Of a stretch of DNA of 21,229 nt, positions 19,686 through 21,229 are shown piece by piece. The number at the start of each line of letters is the position of its first letter. Position 1 is the first letter of the stretch. The stretch is from the NCBI GenBank assembly GCA_016295665.1, contig JAEDKS010000019.1, positions 1-21,229 of the forward strand, written 5' to 3'. Source of the DNA: Clostridia bacterium. Lineage in GTDB: Bacteria; Bacillota; Clostridia; Christensenellales; Aristaeellaceae. Made by a program: the position numbers and the translations under genes. Under the pieces are notes generated by a model. The model did no database searches and was not told where the DNA came from. It saw nothing but the letters and a program-made list of their open reading frames with translations.

Positions 19686-21229
19686 TTATTCGGGGTTCCG
19701 GATCGCGGTGCCGGAGTAGAGCTTGCTCTGGGTCTCCTCGCCGGCTACGCCGTCGGCCTTCAGGCCGTTGTACTTCTGGAAGAGCAGCACGGCGTCCCGG
19801 GTCTGGTCGTCGAAGATGTTGGTGCCGCTGGTTGCCGGATAGCCCAGGCTGATCAGCGCCTGCTTCATTTCCAGCACCTCCTCGCCATAGTCGCCCACCC
19901 GCAGGATGATGAAGGTGGAGGACTTCTTCGTGGCGCTGATGGCGCTGGAGGAGTAGAGGGCCTGCAGAGTCTTGTTGCCGGCGATGCCGTCCACGGGGGA
20001 GACGCTGTTGCGGATCTGGAAGGCCCGCACCGCGTCGCTGGTGGTGGTGCCGTACACGCCGTCGATCTTGTCATCGTAGTAGCCCAGCTCATAGAGCGTG
20101 TACTGCAGGTTCTTGACGGCGGTGCTGCTGTCGCCGGGGCGGAGCGTGGCATACTCGATGCTGCTGCCGCTGGTTTTGTACAGGGCACGCTGGGTTGCGG
20201 GGCCTGCCACGCCGTCCACCTTCAGGTCCATGGCCTTCTGGAAGGCGGTGACCGCCGCCACGGTGCCGCTGCCGTACACGCCGTCCACGCTGCCGGTATA
20301 GTAGCCGTAGTTCTTCAGCGTCTGCTGCAGGGTCTTGACGGCGGTGCTCTCATCGCCGGAGCGCAGGGTGGTGTAGCCGGTGGTGGTGATGGTCGAGCTG
20401 CCGGCATCGGGCTTGATGGTCGCCTGGGGAGCCGGGGTCGCGGTGCCCTTGGCCGTTTCGGAGGAATAGATGGCGTTCAGCGTCTGGGTGCCGGCCTTGC
20501 CGTCCGCCTTGAGGCCGTTGGCAATCTGGAAGGCGGTGACCGCCGCCACGGTGTTGGCACCGTAGCTGCCGTCGGCGGAGTCCTTCAGGTAGCCCAGCTC
20601 GCGCAGCCGCTTCTGCAGCGCCTTGACCGCGTTGCCCTGGGAGCCCAGCTCCAGCGTCTCGCCCACGGAGGCCGCCACGCTGGACGCGCTGCGGGCCTTG
20701 GAGGAGTAGAGCGCCTCCAGGGTCAGGGGACCGGCCTTGCCGTCCTCATACAGGCTGGTGGTGCGGCTCTGGAAGGCACGCACGGCAGCCTCGGTGGAGC
20801 CGCCATACACGCCGTCCGCCGTGCCGGTCAGGTAGCCCAGCTCGATCAGCCGGTTCTGCAGCTTCTTCACATTGTCGCCCGTGGAGCCCGGCTCCAGATA
20901 GATGTCCGTGCGGGGCGTGGAGGTGGGCCTGGGGGTTGCCGTGGGCTTCGGGGTGGGCTTGGGCGTGGCGGTGGCATAGGCCTGCTTGTAGGTCACGGCG
21001 CTGGAGCTGTTCAGCTTCGCCAGCGTCGCGGCGCCCACCTTGCCGTCGGCCTCCAGACCGTTGGCCCGCTGGAACAGGATAACCGCCTGCTGGGTGCCCT
21101 CGCCAAAGTCGCCGTCCACGGAGCCGGTGTAGTAGCCCAGGGTCTTGAGGCGGCTCTGCACCGTGCGCACCTCACTGCCGCTGGAGCCCAGCTTCAGGCT
21201 CGGGGCGGGCGTGGCGGTGGCATTGGCCT
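19686..21229 (-). CDS. Multi-repeat peptidoglycan-binding (PG_binding_1) protein, 5' end missing
   Basis: The frame stays open to the window edge, so the gene is truncated; 513 C-terminal residues are visible. They form six PG_binding_1 repeats of about 65-75 residues, each with the pattern LR-GD/GS...VK-LQ--L-ELGY---DG-YG--T--AV-AFQ---GL--DG-AG--T---LY. The first and second are joined by a Pro/Thr linker (TPKPTPKPTATPRPTSTPRT), and the N-terminal edge shows a similar TATPAPS linker, so more repeats are likely upstream. Such repeats bind cell-wall peptidoglycan and are common on clostridial wall and spore-cortex proteins. No catalytic domain lies in the visible part; one may precede it. The last repeat (DYGEEVLEMKQAL...) is the most divergent. 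Confidence 0.88.
   Translation of the reverse strand, partial: ANATATPAPSLKLGSSGSEVRTVQSRLKTLGYYTGSVDGDFGEGTQQAVILFQRANGLEADGKVGAATLAKLNSSSAVTYKQAYATATPKPTPKPTATPRPTSTPRTDIYLEPGSTGDNVKKLQNRLIELGYLTGTADGVYGGSTEAAVRAFQSRTTSLYEDGKAGPLTLEALYSSKARSASSVAASVGETLELGSQGNAVKALQKRLRELGYLKDSADGSYGANTVAAVTAFQIANGLKADGKAGTQTLNAIYSSETAKGTATPAPQATIKPDAGSSTITTTGYTTLRSGDESTAVKTLQQTLKNYGYYTGSVDGVYGSGTVAAVTAFQKAMDLKVDGVAGPATQRALYKTSGSSIEYATLRPGDSSTAVKNLQYTLYELGYYDDKIDGVYGTTTSDAVRAFQIRNSVSPVDGIAGNKTLQALYSSSAISATKKSSTFIILRVGDYGEEVLEMKQALISLGYPATSGTNIFDDQTRDAVLLFQKYNGLKADGVAGEETQSKLYSGTAIRNPE

Overview
The window looks like chromosome of a GC-rich anaerobic Firmicute, probably a gut or rumen clostridium (inference). 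The reasons are the AGGAGG-type ribosome binding sites, housekeeping-type -35/-10 promoters, an AddB-type (not RecB) recombination nuclease, a superoxide-reductase-like domain fused to a regulator, a beta-glucuronidase plus a 2-keto-3-deoxygluconate kinase, and many small exported proteins with short leucine-rich signal peptides. Most genes are visibly GC-rich (about 58-68% in spot counts); one gene at 2492-3577 is clearly lower (about 40-43%).

Layout. 1-55 is the 3' half of tRNA-Leu(CAG). 136-4775 (minus) is a five-gene operon: two paralogous exported proteins (DUF6034-like), two ABC-2-like permease subunits and a BcrA/LanF-type ATPase. It sits behind a promoter preceded by three direct repeats with an exact 11-bp period, the geometry of a PhoB/OmpR-class response-regulator site. 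4892-6553 (minus) is a GH2 beta-glucuronidase. 6903-10646 (plus) is a four-gene operon of exported or membrane proteins: a ComEC-like metallo-beta-lactamase-fold protein, a phosphodiester glycosidase (NAGPA) family protein, an Lgt-like membrane protein lacking key catalytic motifs, and a leucine-rich-repeat protein. 10799-10952 (minus) holds tRNA-Gln(CTG) and tRNA-Glu(CTC), with a perfect-consensus promoter and an intrinsic terminator.

11167-12422 (plus) is a translationally coupled pair: an XRE-type HTH protein fused to a complete two-iron superoxide-reductase (desulfoferrodoxin) domain, and a chloramphenicol-acetyltransferase-like protein. 12482-14577 (minus) is a coupled pair of COG0523/CobW GTPases, one with a very large His/Asp/Cys metal-binding insert and one that appears fused to a YcgQ/DUF1980-like C-terminal domain. 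14909-15997 (plus) is a PfkB-family sugar kinase, probably KDG kinase, with 13-bp-spaced repeats over its promoter. 16131-19475 (plus) is AddB without a neighbouring AddA. 19686-21229 (minus) is the 3' part of a protein with at least six peptidoglycan-binding repeats.

How the genes fit together. The ABC operon reads as a regulated cell-envelope or antimicrobial-peptide defence module. The glucuronidase and KDG kinase can act at the beginning and end of glucuronide use, although they are not adjacent. The CobW pair suggests metal (probably zinc) supply, and the HTH-SOR/CAT-like pair suggests a redox- or oxygen-responsive unit. The best candidates for something undescribed are the 11-bp-repeat-controlled DUF6034/ABC operon, the HTH-desulfoferrodoxin fusion coupled to an acetyltransferase-like gene, the CobW-YcgQ-like fusion, and the secreted MBL/NAGPA/Lgt-like/LRR operon.
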